Shown: positions 1 to 8,646 of the stretch, in pieces
How the letters are laid out: the number at the start of each line of letters is the position of its first letter
Position numbering within the stretch: position 1 is the stretch's first letter
Assembly (NCBI GenBank): GCA_030042915.1
Contig: JASHYS010000406.1
Location: 1 to 33,235 of the forward strand
Length of the DNA: 33,235 bases
Direction: 5' to 3'
Source: Acidobacteriaceae bacterium
GTDB lineage: Bacteria > Acidobacteriota > Terriglobia > Terriglobales > Acidobacteriaceae
Translations under genes and position numbers: made by a program
The notes under the pieces: model-generated
Seen by the model: the letters and a program-made list of their open reading frames with translations, nothing else
Told to the model about the DNA's origin: nothing
The model's database searches: none

Positions 1-812
1 TGGCCTTCAACGAGCAGCGCAAAGCCCACCTGGCGGATGGCCGCTTTTGCCTTGTCGAGGTTGAAGAGCACCTGGCCCTTGGAATACAGCGGCGTCTCAG
101 ACGAGTTGATGTACTTGGGCCCAGCCTTCTCGCCCGATTCGAGCGCACGCGCCGTGAAGGCAATCACGCGTCCGCTTTCATTCGAGATGGGAAACATCAC
201 GCGTTTGCGGAACCGGTCGTAGAGCGGTCCCTGCGACCCATCGCCCTGCTCTTTCGAACTGAACAACCCGCTGGCCCGCAGCGTCTCGGGATCGGCCATT
301 GCGGTTAGCCGGTCGCGCAGGGCATTGAAGCTGTCGGGAGCGAAGCCGATCCGAAACTTCCTGATTCCCTCGTCAGAAAGCCCGCGACCGGCAAGGTACT
401 CGCGCGCCAGCGCGCCTTCAGGCGAGCGCAACTGCTCCTCGAACCAAAGCGTCGCGGTATCGTGCAATTCCAGAAGCTTGGTCCGCCGCCGCGCCTCGGC
501 CGCCTGCTCAGGCGATGCAAATTCCCGCTTGGGCAGAGGAATACCGCACTTCTGTGCCACGACCCGCACCGCTTCAGGAAACGAAACGTTCTCAATTTTG
601 CTCACGAATGAAAACACATCTCCCGACACGCCGCAGCCGAAGCAGTGATAGAACTGGCGCACCGCGTGCACGCTGAATGACGGCGTCTTCTCCTTATGGA
701 ACGGGCACAGGCCTGTGTAGTTTTGCGCTCCCGCCTTGCGCAGCCGGATGTACCCCTCGATCACCTTGACGATGTCGGCCTGCTCTTTCACGGTTTGGGC
801 AAAATCGGGCAT
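1..812 (-). CDS. dnaG: DNA primase DnaG, N-terminal part (runs off the window)
   Basis: Synthesises the RNA primers for DNA replication and works with the replicative helicase at the fork. Reading from the ATG at 812-810, 270 residues are visible. The N-terminal CHC2 zinc finger is intact: C36-P-F-H39 and C57-F-G-C60. The primase core follows, and the last visible residues are ALLVEG, where the TOPRIM domain begins; E269 should be the metal-binding catalytic glutamate. The rest of TOPRIM and the helicase-binding domain lie beyond base 1. No clear Shine-Dalgarno precedes the ATG. The gene diverges from the secreted-protein gene at 941, so the roughly 130 bp between them should hold both promoters. 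The family call is secure. No homology search was run. Confidence 0.96.
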   Translation of the reverse strand, partial: MPDFAQTVKEQADIVKVIEGYIRLRKAGAQNYTGLCPFHKEKTPSFSVHAVRQFYHCFGCGVSGDVFSFVSKIENVSFPEAVRVVAQKCGIPLPKREFASPEQAAEARRRTKLLELHDTATLWFEEQLRSPEGALAREYLAGRGLSDEGIRKFRIGFAPDSFNALRDRLTAMADPETLRASGLFSSKEQGDGSQGPLYDRFRKRVMFPISNESGRVIAFTARALESGEKAGPKYINSSETPLYSKGQVLFNLDKAKAAIRQVGFALLVEG

Positions 813-940
813 GGAAGCTGTCTCAATTCGAGAATACGGCGAGCGCCGGGCATGTAAGTTGTGGAGCGGCGTGGATAATCGGGCCGGAAATGCTTGGCTG
901 CGTCACAGACCGAAATCCAGGCAAGGCGTAGAATCCCCGC

Positions 941-1546
941 ATGAAATCCCTGACCATTGGAACCCTGTTTCTGCTGGCCGTGGTTGTGCAGGCAGTTGCG
1001 CAGCAGCCTTCGTCGAGGCCGAACGAGGCAGGCGGGGGCAAATCGCCCGAGGGAAATTGCGGATTGCTCTATGGGAAAGAGCACGCGTTGACGTTCTGCG
1101 CGCCCAATGGCTGGATTTTGGATAACGGAATCATGAACGACCAGGGGATTTATGCGGTTTTTTACCCCACCGGCTCAAATTTTCCCGAGGCAAAGGACTC
1201 CGGGACTTTCATGTATTTCAATGTCGTAGGCAAAGCGCCCGACGAAACGGTGAAAAAGATGATGAGCGACGATGCCACCCAGGTGAAGCACGACGCTCCG
1301 ACAGCAGTGGTCGTGGAGGCGGACCCGATCAAGGTCGGCGATGTCTCTGTACCCGTCCTCCGCTTCGCTCCCGGAGCCTTTGACCGCTATGAGGCCGTCG
1401 CCTACATCGGTGAGGAGAAAGTCCTGGTCATGGTGGTCATTTCATCGAAAAACGAAGCGCTCTTCAAAAAGGACTATCCCGCGTTCGTGTCGCTGGTTCA
1501 GTCGTACAAGTTCCTGAGTTCCAACGTGACGTTCCAACACAAGTAG
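941..1546 (+). CDS. Secreted protein of unknown function, 201 aa
   Basis: I do not recognise the family. The protein opens with a typical Sec signal peptide: a short basic start (MKS), a hydrophobic core of about 14 residues, and a likely cleavage after VAQ-type residues near position 21. The mature part has two cysteines about 13 residues apart near positions 45 and 58 that could form a disulphide. It looks like a mixed alpha/beta fold with a strongly hydrophobic strand (VLVMVVISS) near residue 165. No lipobox and no transmembrane segment after the signal are visible, so it is probably periplasmic. It stands alone between dnaG (divergent) and tetR (80 bp downstream). The Shine-Dalgarno is weak. 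It is real on coding grounds; its function is unknown. Confidence 0.8.
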   Translation: MKSLTIGTLFLLAVVVQAVAQQPSSRPNEAGGGKSPEGNCGLLYGKEHALTFCAPNGWILDNGIMNDQGIYAVFYPTGSNFPEAKDSGTFMYFNVVGKAPDETVKKMMSDDATQVKHDAPTAVVVEADPIKVGDVSVPVLRFAPGAFDRYEAVAYIGEEKVLVMVVISSKNEALFKKDYPAFVSLVQSYKFLSSNVTFQHK

Positions 1547-1586
1547 CGGCCACAGATGGAACCGGATCGCTAAAGAGCAAGAATTA

Positions 1587-1602
1587 ATGGATCGTGATCC
1601 AT
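1587..1602. promoter_or_regulatory. Palindromic operator candidate before tetR
   Basis: The sequence ATGGATC-GT-GATCCAT is a perfect 7-bp inverted repeat with a 2-bp spacer, ending 22 bp before the tetR start codon. TetR repressors usually bind such palindromes in their own promoter. An AT-rich stretch that could act as a -10 region follows directly. The most natural reading is an autoregulatory site that also controls the exporter genes downstream. Confidence 0.6.
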
Positions 1603-1624
1603 ATTTTGGACTAACATCTAACCG

Positions 1625-2224
1625 ATGAACTCCAGTACATCATCTCTTCGCGATCGCCAGCGCCAGAATACCCATGCCGAGGTGGTGCGCGTGGCCTTCG
1701 ATCTTTTCGCGCGGCGCGGGTTCGAGTCGGTTTCGGCAGACGCCATCGCTGAGGCGGCCGGCATCTCGCGCGCCACCTTCTTCAACTACTTTCCTCGCAA
1801 AGAAATGATCCTGCTGGAGTTGGCCAAGGCGCGCGCGGGACGGCTGAAGGCCTTGCTGACGGAGTATCGCGCCTCAGGCCGGGCCGCATCTTTCGACGCG
1901 GTCCTTGAGCTTATGCTGAAACTCACCCAAGAGAACGCCCGTATATCTATTGACTCGAAAAAGCTGCTGCTCGACACCTTCATCGCGCACGTGTCAAATG
2001 GTCTGCTGCTTCCGGCCCGGGAAGAAGCGGTGCAAGCGCTTGCCGAGATTATTCGCACCGTTCCGGGCCGAGGGAGGGCGAAGGCGGACTTGCTTGCAGG
2101 GACTGTTTTCGCGGTTTTTCTGAGCACCACGCTGGAATGGTTGATGCGGAAGGGCGTGCCGCGGCGATGGTTGACCGATACCATGCGCTTGCGTTTGAAA
2201 GTAGTACTGGAAGGTGCGGCATGA
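1625..2224 (+). CDS. TetR/AcrR-family transcriptional repressor
   Basis: A 199-aa one-component regulator. The N-terminal helix-turn-helix spans about residues 20-62 and shows the usual TetR features: a hydrophobic first helix, then AEAAGISRATFFNYFPRKE. The remaining 130 residues are the variable ligand-binding and dimerisation domain. Its stop codon overlaps the start of the HlyD-type gene (ATGA at 2221-2224), so it is the first gene of the exporter operon and probably represses it until a substrate of the pump binds. The palindrome at 1587-1602 is the likely operator. No good Shine-Dalgarno is seen before the ATG, so a leaderless or very short-leader mRNA is possible. The E. coli counterpart by gene order is cecR (ybiH) next to ybhGFSR. 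Confidence 0.92.
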   Translation: MNSSTSSLRDRQRQNTHAEVVRVAFDLFARRGFESVSADAIAEAAGISRATFFNYFPRKEMILLELAKARAGRLKALLTEYRASGRAASFDAVLELMLKLTQENARISIDSKKLLLDTFIAHVSNGLLLPAREEAVQALAEIIRTVPGRGRAKADLLAGTVFAVFLSTTLEWLMRKGVPRRWLTDTMRLRLKVVLEGAA

Positions 2225-3351
2225 AACGGCGTGCGATTGCCATTGCGGTTGCAGTGGTGGTGGTAGCTGCGGTTATTTGGATGGTCTTCGCGATTCATGC
2301 TCTTCGCGCGCGGGGCCAGTACTCCGGAACCATCGAGACCCGCGAAATCGAGGTGGGATCGAAGATCGGGGGGCGGGTCACCGACGTTTTCGTCCAGGAG
2401 GGCCAGCTGGTGAAATCCGGAACCGTGCTGGTCCGCTTCGAGTGCAATGAGCTCGAGGCACAGCACGCGCAGGCGCAGGCCGCAGTGATCGAAGCACGCG
2501 CCGATCTGGAGCGTATGGAGCGCGGTAACCGGCCTGAGGAGATTGCGGAGGCCCAGTCCGCGGCGTTGTCGGCACAAGCTGCTCTGGAGGAGGCGCGCAA
2601 CGGACCGCGCAAGCAGGAGATCGAGCAGGCGCAGGCCGACTACGCGGCGGCACAAGCCGAGGCCGCCAACGCCGAAGCGTTCTACAAACGTATGGAAAAG
2701 CTGATGGCCAGCGACACGATTTCGCGCCAGCAGTTCGATGATGCCGTTGACAAGCGCGATGCCGCGGCGCAGCGCTCCGAATCGGCGAGGCAGCACTTCG
2801 CCTTGCTCCAGGCTGGTACGCGTGCTGAAGACCTGCAGGCGGCTGAAGCCCGCTACCGGCAGGCAAAAGCCGCGGCCACGCTGGCCGTGGAGGGATTTCG
2901 CAAAGAAGATATCGAGGCGGCGCGCGGCCGTCTGGCCGCCGCGCAGGCCAACGTGGCAGCGCTTGATGCCCAACTGAGCGAAGCGCAACTGGCCGCGCCC
3001 GCCGATGCCATCGTGGAAACAGTTGCCATCCGCCCCGGCGACCTGGTGCCCGCCGGCCGGATCGTGATCGACCTGCTCGAGCCCTCGCAACTCTGGGTCA
3101 GGATCTACCTGCCGGAGACCGATCTGGCGCGTGTGCACCTTGGACAGGCAGCGGCTGTCAGCGTGGATTCGTTCCCCGGCCGTGCCTTCTCAGGGCATGT
3201 CGAGCAGATCGATTCGGAGGCTGAATTCCTGCCGCGCAATGTACAGACCCGCGACGATCGCGAGCACGAAGTTTTTGGGGCCAAGGTTTACGTCGAGAAC
3301 CCGCAGGGCACGCTCAAGTCGGGCATGTCGGCCACGGTGCGGCTCGAATGA
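2221..3351 (+). CDS. HlyD/MFP-family periplasmic adaptor of an ABC exporter
   Basis: Membrane-fusion protein of 376 aa that links an inner-membrane ABC pump to the outer membrane. One N-terminal transmembrane anchor covers about residues 5-26. The first half of the lipoyl-like hairpin follows ([18 protein letters not shown]). A long alpha-helical hairpin, about residues 73-255, is rich in Ala, Glu and Gln and repeats the pattern R/P-x-E-D/E-I/L-x-x-A. The second lipoyl half and a beta-barrel domain close the protein. I chose the ATG at 2221 because it overlaps the tetR stop and begins just before the anchor; an in-frame upstream start at 2137 would lie inside tetR. The ATPase gene follows with an ATGA overlap. 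Confidence 0.92.
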   Translation: MKRRAIAIAVAVVVVAAVIWMVFAIHALRARGQYSGTIETREIEVGSKIGGRVTDVFVQEGQLVKSGTVLVRFECNELEAQHAQAQAAVIEARADLERMERGNRPEEIAEAQSAALSAQAALEEARNGPRKQEIEQAQADYAAAQAEAANAEAFYKRMEKLMASDTISRQQFDDAVDKRDAAAQRSESARQHFALLQAGTRAEDLQAAEARYRQAKAAATLAVEGFRKEDIEAARGRLAAAQANVAALDAQLSEAQLAAPADAIVETVAIRPGDLVPAGRIVIDLLEPSQLWVRIYLPETDLARVHLGQAAAVSVDSFPGRAFSGHVEQIDSEAEFLPRNVQTRDDREHEVFGAKVYVENPQGTLKSGMSATVRLE

Positions 3352-4277
3352 CAGCCGCCATCACTGCCGAGCATCTGACCATCCGTTTCGGGGCCCTCAC
3401 TGCCGTCAACGACGTGAGTTTTGCGGTGAATGAGGGTGAGATCTTCGGTTTTCTCGGCCCAAACGGCTCAGGTAAGACCACCATCATCAAGGCCCTTTGC
3501 GGTCTGCTCAAGCCCTCCTCGGGGACGGGTTCCATCCTGGGGCTGGATATTCATAAAGATGCAGCCGAGATCAAGCAGCGCGTGGGCTACATGTCGCAAA
3601 AGTTCGGCCTCTATGAGGACCTTACTGTTGGCGAAAACATCAGCTTCTACGCGGGCGTATACGGCATTAAAGGCCGGCTTGCCGAGCAGCGCAAGGACGA
3701 GGTGCTCGCGCTCACCGGCATCGCACGTTACCTGAACCGGCGCGCCGGCCAGCTCTCGGGCGGATGGAAACAGCGGCTCGCCCTGGCCTGCGCCATTATT
3801 CACTCGCCTGAGGTTGTCTTCCTGGACGAGCCCACGGCGGGCATCGACCCTGTCGCGCGGCGCACCCTCTGGGACCTGCTGTTTCGCCTTTCCGGCCAGG
3901 GCGTTACCTTCTTCGTGACCACCCATTACATGGATGAAGCCGAGCGCTGCGGCCGCGTCGGCTACATTTATCTTTCCAACCTGGTCGCGCTGGGTACGGT
4001 TGCCGAGCTGCAGCAATTGCCGGAGGCGAATCCGGCCCGAACTACGCGCATTCAGATCAAAATCCCCAATGCCTCAGCCATGCTCGATCCCCTGCGCAAG
4101 CGGCCGGGCGTGCGCGAAGCGACCATCTTTGGCCAATCGATCCACGCCCTGGTCGAAACCGATCAAATGGCTGCGCTCAAGGAGCAGTTTCCGCAAGCTG
4201 CCATTGAAGCCATCGTGCCCTCTCTTGAAGATGTTTTCGTCACGCTCACTTACCACATCATGGAGGCCGCGCCATGA
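3348..4277 (+). CDS. ABC transporter ATP-binding protein (YbhF/CcmA-like)
   Basis: ATPase subunit of 309 aa that powers the neighbouring permease. Walker A is GPNGSGKT at residues 37-44. The signature is LSGGW at 136-140, with W in place of the usual Q; this variant is common in YbhF-type ATPases. Walker B is VVFLDEP at 156-162, and the H-loop histidine is H193. A C-terminal extension of about 90 residues after the nucleotide-binding domain is typical of ABC-2 exporters. E. coli YbhF carries two fused ATPase domains, while this protein has one, so it would act as a homodimer. It overlaps both neighbours by 4 bp, which implies translational coupling. Confidence 0.95.
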   Translation: MTAAITAEHLTIRFGALTAVNDVSFAVNEGEIFGFLGPNGSGKTTIIKALCGLLKPSSGTGSILGLDIHKDAAEIKQRVGYMSQKFGLYEDLTVGENISFYAGVYGIKGRLAEQRKDEVLALTGIARYLNRRAGQLSGGWKQRLALACAIIHSPEVVFLDEPTAGIDPVARRTLWDLLFRLSGQGVTFFVTTHYMDEAERCGRVGYIYLSNLVALGTVAELQQLPEANPARTTRIQIKIPNASAMLDPLRKRPGVREATIFGQSIHALVETDQMAALKEQFPQAAIEAIVPSLEDVFVTLTYHIMEAAP

Positions 4278-5389
4278 AGCACTTGTTCTACGGCCTGATC
4301 CCTGTTTGCCGCAAAGAAGCGCTGCACATCGTCCGCGATCCGGGCACGCTGGTCTTCGCGCTGCTTCTTCCGGTCTTGCAGCTGTTCCTGTTCGGCTTCG
4401 CCATTGACACCAATGTCCGCCAGATTCCCACAGTCGTTCTGGATGAATCCACGACGCAGGAAAGCCGTGAACTGATGCAGCGTTTCGCCGCGTCGGACGT
4501 TTTTGCGCTGCGCGGGTCTGTGGGATCTGTGGATGCGCTTTACCAGGCCGTCCAGTCCGGCTCGGCACGTGTGGCCATCCGCATTCCGCCCGACTACGCC
4601 CGTCATCTTCTCGACGGATCCACAGCCACGGTTCTCGTCCTGGTCGATGGCTCCGATTCCACTGTCGCCGCGCAGGCGGTGAGCACCTCTACAGGCGTCA
4701 CCCTGCGCCAATCGCTCGCCCAGGTTCTGCCCAATGGCACCCTTCCCATCGATGTACGCCCTTCGGTGCTCTACAATCCGGCCACCCGCTCCGCCAACTT
4801 TTTCGTCCCCGGCCTCATTGGCATTCTGCTGCAGGTGATGACCATCCTGCTGATCGCCCTCAGTCTGGTGCGCGAGCGCGAAAAGGGCACGCTGGAACAA
4901 CTCACCATGACTCCGGTTCAGCCCCTTGGCCTGATGGTCGGCAAAATGATCCCCTATGGTCTCCTGGCTTTCGGCGAGCTGTGCGCCATCTTGGCCGTCA
5001 TGCGCGTCGTCTTCCTGGTGCCCATCAACGGCAACGTGTTTGTGCTGCTGGTCATGTCGCTGCCGTTCCTGCTCACCGTGCTCGGTCTCGGGCTGGTCAT
5101 TTCTACGCGCGCGCGCTCCCAGGCCGAAGCCTTTCAGCTGGCGATGGGCACCATCCTGCCCTCGGTCTTTCTCTCCGGCTATATTTTCCTCATTGAGAAT
5201 ATGCCGGCGTTCTTCAAGGGCGTCAGCGCTATCATTCCCGCCACCTATTACATCCGCATTTTGAGAGGTATCATCTTGCGCGGCGCTGGACTAGCTGAAT
5301 TGTGGACCGACGGCGCCATCCTCACCCTCATGGGCTGCGCAGCCATCCTGCTTGCGGCCAGGCAATTTGTTCGCCAGAGCCGCGGATAG
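4274..5389 (+). CDS. ABC-2 type exporter permease (YbhS/YbhR-like)
   Basis: Membrane subunit of 371 aa. The first transmembrane helix is at about residues 26-45. A periplasmic domain of roughly 130 residues follows, and then a block of about five helices from about residue 175 to the end, which is the ABC2_membrane_3 layout. The cytoplasmic coupling segment [15 protein letters not shown] after the second helix is characteristic of the family. It should extrude substrates through the HlyD-type adaptor. E. coli has two such permeases, ybhS and ybhR; only one is present here, so it may form a homodimer. It is the last gene of the operon, and no strong terminator is seen after it. Confidence 0.93.
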   Translation: MKHLFYGLIPVCRKEALHIVRDPGTLVFALLLPVLQLFLFGFAIDTNVRQIPTVVLDESTTQESRELMQRFAASDVFALRGSVGSVDALYQAVQSGSARVAIRIPPDYARHLLDGSTATVLVLVDGSDSTVAAQAVSTSTGVTLRQSLAQVLPNGTLPIDVRPSVLYNPATRSANFFVPGLIGILLQVMTILLIALSLVREREKGTLEQLTMTPVQPLGLMVGKMIPYGLLAFGELCAILAVMRVVFLVPINGNVFVLLVMSLPFLLTVLGLGLVISTRARSQAEAFQLAMGTILPSVFLSGYIFLIENMPAFFKGVSAIIPATYYIRILRGIILRGAGLAELWTDGAILTLMGCAAILLAARQFVRQSRG

Positions 5390-5650
5390 CCCCAGGCGCC
5401 GTGAAACTCCGAGGTGACGGGGCCTGTCGCATGGACTAACCTCTTGTGGAACAGCGACCTGGCTTGAGCAACTCCATCTTCCGAACTGCTCATCTTAATA
5501 GACTGAGAAAGCGGAACTTATTGCCGCTCGATCTGCGCCCAGCGAAGGGCGAACACTTTGGCGCTCCGAGCCGAGGGGCTTCGATAGATGTCCGTGGGCG
5601 ACTCCACCTTGGAGCGTCTCTTTCTGTTCTTTCAAGGGCTTCCCTTTTAG
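5390..5650. other. Intergenic stretch without a supported gene
   Basis: About 260 bp between the permease stop and the first codon of the degraded surface-antigen frame. All frames are broken by stops, and the small open frames have no ribosome binding site and no recognisable product. The reading frame of the downstream barrel is closed by a TAG at 5648-5650 and another at 5585-5587. This may be the scar of the deletion that removed the N-terminal part of that gene. Confidence 0.5.
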
Positions 5651-6712
5651 GAAGTCAATCCGCAGTACTACAACCTGCGCGGGGAAGCCATCAACTTCGA
5701 TTCCATGTTCCGCTGGGACGCGCAGAAGCGGCGACTTTTCGTGAAAGCGTCGGGTCCGTATGAGCGCAGCGCCATGAACCGGTGGAATTTGACCGCCGAT
5801 CTGCGCAACGAAAACTGGGCGATTCGCAGCGGATTCGAAGGCCCGGCGCCAGTGCTCGCCGGCTTCAATATGCGCACTGCACGGACAACAGCCGAGTTTG
5901 CCTCGCAGTTCAGCGATCGCTTCGAATGGTTGGCGGGCGCCGAACTCTCGTATCGCGATTTCCGCAGCGTTGCGCCGGGGACGGTTCAGACGCCGCAGAT
6001 GCTGGCCGCAGGGTACGAGCTCAAACAGGTAGCGCGATTCGACAGCACGTTCTGGCGCGTGCCCGAACGCCGCTTCGACGTGACCGCCGCAGGCGCTTCG
6101 CAGGTTGCGCGCTTGTGGGCCACGCCGCAGGAAACCGCAGAAAAACTTATGGGCTCGCTCGGATGGCACTGGTTTCCGCAAACGCAGGGCGACGACTACG
6201 AAACTTCGCAACAACTGCGCGCCGGCAAAGCCTTCGGGCCGGTTCCTTTCGACGAGCTCTTCATTCTGGGATTGCAGCGGGACAACGATCTGCCTTTCCG
6301 CGCCCACATCGGCACGCGCGACGGCCGAAAGGGGAGCGCTCCGCTAGGCCGCGACTACTTCCTGGAGAACTGGGAGCTCGACAAGAACCTTTACGGCAAT
6401 GGAATCTTCAGATTCCAGCTCGGGCCGTTCCTCGACATGGGAAAAATCGCCGACCCGGGAACGAGGCTCGGCTCGCACCAATGGCTTTATGACACCGGCG
6501 CACAAGTCAAGCTACACGTGCTCGGGAGGGGCTTAGTCTTTTCGTACGGCAAGGACTTGCGCACGGGCGACAATGCCTTCTATCTATCGATGATTCAGCC
6601 GGAAAACAGCCGGGCGGAAGCGGGAAATAGTTGTTGCAACGAATATCTCTTGTCCGCATCGAACAAAAGTGGGCCAGGCAGCCCTCAATCTTCGAAAAGG
6701 AGTATCCAATGA
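5651..6712 (+). pseudogene. Truncated outer-membrane surface antigen (BamA/D15-like barrel)
   Basis: The frame encodes beta-barrel-like sequence with alternating hydrophobic and polar residues and strands such as FRFQLGPFLDMGKI near the end, as in bacterial surface antigens of the D15/ShlB kind. Protein-like sequence (NPQYYNLRGEAINFDS) begins directly after an in-frame TAG and before the first ATG at 5705, and no start codon with a ribosome site exists there. The POTRA or other N-terminal domains and the signal peptide expected in this family are absent. The C-terminus also runs about 45 residues past the last barrel strand (DNAFYLSM) into the yceI control region, as if the original stop were lost. 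A shortened protein starting at 5705 (335 aa) cannot be excluded, but it could not be exported without a signal peptide. Confidence 0.55.
6628..6645. promoter_or_regulatory. Operator candidate, copy 1 (before yceI)
   Basis: TAGTTGTTGCAACGAATA is an imperfect 18-bp palindrome (14 of 18 positions symmetric) centred on the perfect GTTGCAAC. It ends 63 bp before the yceI start. A second copy, identical at 16 of 18 positions, occurs at 7327-7344. Size and symmetry suit a dimeric regulator such as a MarR-family protein; the identity of the regulator is inference. Confidence 0.55.
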
Positions 6713-7266
6713 CCCCAGCTACATCCACCCCAGCCGCTACAACCACCTGGAACATCGATCCTGCTCACTCGGCGGCCGAATTCAAAGTGAAACACATGAT
6801 GATTTCCAACGTGAAAGGCAGCTTCTCGGGCCTTTCGGGCATGCTGACTGAGCACTTGAGCGACTCGACGCTCTCTTCGATCGAGGCCTCAATCCCCGTA
6901 GCCACGATTACCACCGGCGATGCAAAGCGCGACGCGCACCTGAAAAGCGCAGATTTCTTTGACGCCGAGAAATACCCTGCGCTGAATTTCAAATCCACCA
7001 AGGTTGTGCACAAGGGGGACGCGTACGAGGTGACGGGCGACCTGACCATCCACGGCGTGACAAAGCCTGTGACATTCGCCATCGACGGCCCGAGCGCCCC
7101 TGCGAAAGACCCCTGGGGAAACACGCGCATCGGCCTCTCTGCCACCACCAAGATCAACCGCAAAGATTTCGGGCTGAACTGGAACGCGTCGCTCGAGGCC
7201 GGTGGCTTCCTAGTGGGCGACGAGGTTGCGATCACTCTCGACGTCCAATTCATCAAGGCCGCGTAA
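6709..7266 (+). CDS. YceI-family lipocalin-like protein
   Basis: A 185-aa YceI-domain protein, a beta-barrel with a long hydrophobic pocket that binds isoprenoid-type lipids in characterised members. Family hallmarks are present: WNIDPAHSAAEFKVKHMMISNVKG near the start, LKSADFFDAEKYPALNFKST in the middle, and GDLTIHGVTKPVTF plus KINRKDFGLNWN later. There is no signal peptide, so it is the cytoplasmic form. The start at 6709 is fixed by AAGGAG at 6697-6702; a frame opening at 6631 would run through the operator. The ATG overlaps the stop of the truncated barrel ORF. It shares an operator-like motif with pirin downstream, so the two are probably one stress regulon. Confidence 0.93.
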   Translation: MTPATSTPAATTTWNIDPAHSAAEFKVKHMMISNVKGSFSGLSGMLTEHLSDSTLSSIEASIPVATITTGDAKRDAHLKSADFFDAEKYPALNFKSTKVVHKGDAYEVTGDLTIHGVTKPVTFAIDGPSAPAKDPWGNTRIGLSATTKINRKDFGLNWNASLEAGGFLVGDEVAITLDVQFIKAA

Positions 7267-7326
7267 ACTCAGGAATCAATTGCGATCGAGGCGAGGCACT
7301 GCCGCTGATCTCCGTGTTCTCTGAAT

Positions 7327-7344
7327 TACCTGTTGCAACGAATA
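7327..7344. promoter_or_regulatory. Operator candidate, copy 2 (before pirin)
   Basis: TACCTGTTGCAACGAATA differs from the copy before yceI at only two positions (the third and fourth bases). The shared core TGTTGCAACGAATA is 14 bp. Further downstream both copies also share CGCATC, at the same distance of 9 bp from the core. The conservation in two non-coding positions within 700 bp suggests a common regulator. Confidence 0.55.
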
Positions 7345-7461
7345 GTTTCCTCGCGCATCCAAATTAAGCATCGGGTAAGGTGGAAACGGAGCAGGTTCGC
7401 GGGGCGCGCCGAACAACAGAGTGACGCGCCAAGCTGCGTCGCAATGGTGCGCAGGGCCAAT

Positions 7462-7570
7462 GCGGATTAGGAAATGGTGTATCCGAGAAGCTCAGGCTCA
7501 AAGTCAACGCGACCATCAGGGAGCGGCGACCTCGCTCGATCCTATGCGGACGCAGTATTTCCTAATCCGC
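7462..7570. repeat. Long inverted repeat, 14-bp perfect arms
   Basis: GCGGATTAGGAAAT at 7462-7475 is repeated in inverted orientation as ATTTCCTAATCCGC at 7557-7570, separated by 81 bp. The arms match without error. No target-site duplication is visible on the flanks and no protein is encoded inside. It could be a small transposon-derived element or a long-range RNA stem in the pirin leader. Confidence 0.6.
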
Positions 7571-7610
7571 CGTAGCCTCGTTGCTGCCGTTCTACCCTCG
7601 GAGGTTTCCC

Positions 7611-8516
7611 ATGTCACTGAGAGCAGTGAAAGAGATTTATCAAACCAGACCGACCATTGAAGGCGCCGGCGTGAAGCTTGAGCGCGCGTTCGGCTTCGGC
7701 AAAACCGCGGAATTCGATCCGTTCCTGCTTCTGGATGATTTTCGCAACGAGAATCCGGCCGATTACCTGGCCGGCTTCCCCTGGCACCCGCACCGCGGCA
7801 TCGAGACCATCACTTACGTGCTGGCCGGCGAAGTGGCGCACGGCGACAGCCTGGGCAACAAAGGCCGCATGACGGCGGGCGATGTGCAGTGGATAACTGC
7901 GGGAAGCGGCATCCTGCACCAGGAGATGCCCAAGGGCGACGAGCGTGGCCGCATGCACGGCTTCCAGTTGTGGGCTAACCTGCCCGCGCATCTGAAGATG
8001 ACCAACCCGCGCTATCAGGACATCCCGTCGAGCGCCATTCCCGAGGTGACCGAGGACGACGGCACCAGGGCGCGCATCATCTGCGGCGAGTTCTGGGGCA
8101 CAACGGGTCCCGTCGAAGGCGTCGCAGCCGATCCGCGCTACGTGGACATCTCGGTCCCGCCCTTCACACGTAAGCGGATCAAAGTGGAAACCACGCGCAA
8201 CGCCTTTGCCTATGTCTTTGCCGGAGCGGGAACCTTTCGCGACGCCTCGCAGCCGCAGGCGGTGCTTACCGAATCGGCCGTCGATCCCAACGCTCAGCCG
8301 GTCTACGACGCCAAAAATCACTCGCTCGTGCTCTTCGATCGCGGAGACGAGATTGTCGTCCAGGCCGGTCCAGAAGGCATCCGTTTTCTGCTCGTTTCCG
8401 GCAAACCGCTCGAGGAGCCGGTAGCGTGGTACGGCCCCATCGTGATGAACACACAGGCCGAGCTGCGCCAGGCCATGACTGAATTGCAAGACGGCACCTT
8501 CATCCGCCATGGGTGA
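7611..8516 (+). CDS. Pirin-family protein (bicupin)
   Basis: A 301-aa pirin. The N-terminal cupin carries the metal ligands seen in the family: H59 and H61 in WHPHRGIET, and H103 and E105 in GSGILHQEMP. The C-terminal cupin starts at about residue 170. Pirins bind iron; some oxidise flavonols such as quercetin and others act as redox-dependent regulators, and sequence alone does not tell which applies here. GGAGG at 7600-7604 fixes the start at 7611 rather than at the in-frame ATG at 7581. It follows yceI on the same strand and shares the operator-like motif. A palindrome at 8530-8543 follows the stop. Confidence 0.95.
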   Translation: MSLRAVKEIYQTRPTIEGAGVKLERAFGFGKTAEFDPFLLLDDFRNENPADYLAGFPWHPHRGIETITYVLAGEVAHGDSLGNKGRMTAGDVQWITAGSGILHQEMPKGDERGRMHGFQLWANLPAHLKMTNPRYQDIPSSAIPEVTEDDGTRARIICGEFWGTTGPVEGVAADPRYVDISVPPFTRKRIKVETTRNAFAYVFAGAGTFRDASQPQAVLTESAVDPNAQPVYDAKNHSLVLFDRGDEIVVQAGPEGIRFLLVSGKPLEEPVAWYGPIVMNTQAELRQAMTELQDGTFIRHG

Positions 8517-8529
8517 GCCCATGGCGTTG

Positions 8530-8543
8530 CCCGCTTAAGCGGG
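8530..8543. terminator. Perfect palindrome after pirin, possible weak terminator
   Basis: CCCGCTTAAGCGGG is a 14-bp perfect palindrome 13 bp after the pirin stop. No T-run follows on either strand and there is no loop beyond the central bases, so it is not a classical intrinsic terminator. A transcript-end stabilising element or a protein site are alternatives. Confidence 0.3.
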
Positions 8544-8646
8544 GTACCCTCCGGCGGCGCCTGGCCTGCAAGTAGGTTTGGACATGCGGTGTCGTGCCAC
8601 TTCTTTCTGCGCTGCGCTCCTGATAAACTAACGAATATCGTGGCGC

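Larger units (their letters stand above)
7267..7610. other. Intergenic region between yceI and pirin
   Basis: 344 bp with no supported gene. It contains the second copy of the 18-bp operator-like motif (7327-7344) and a long inverted repeat (7462-7475 with 7557-7570). It ends with the GGAGG ribosome site of pirin. The operator copy lies about 265 bp before pirin, farther than in yceI, with the inverted repeat in between. Confidence 0.6.

Noticed and set aside
1786..3138. 450-codon open frame on the - strand
   Set aside because: Antisense shadow of tetR and the HlyD-type gene, whose products are recognisable.
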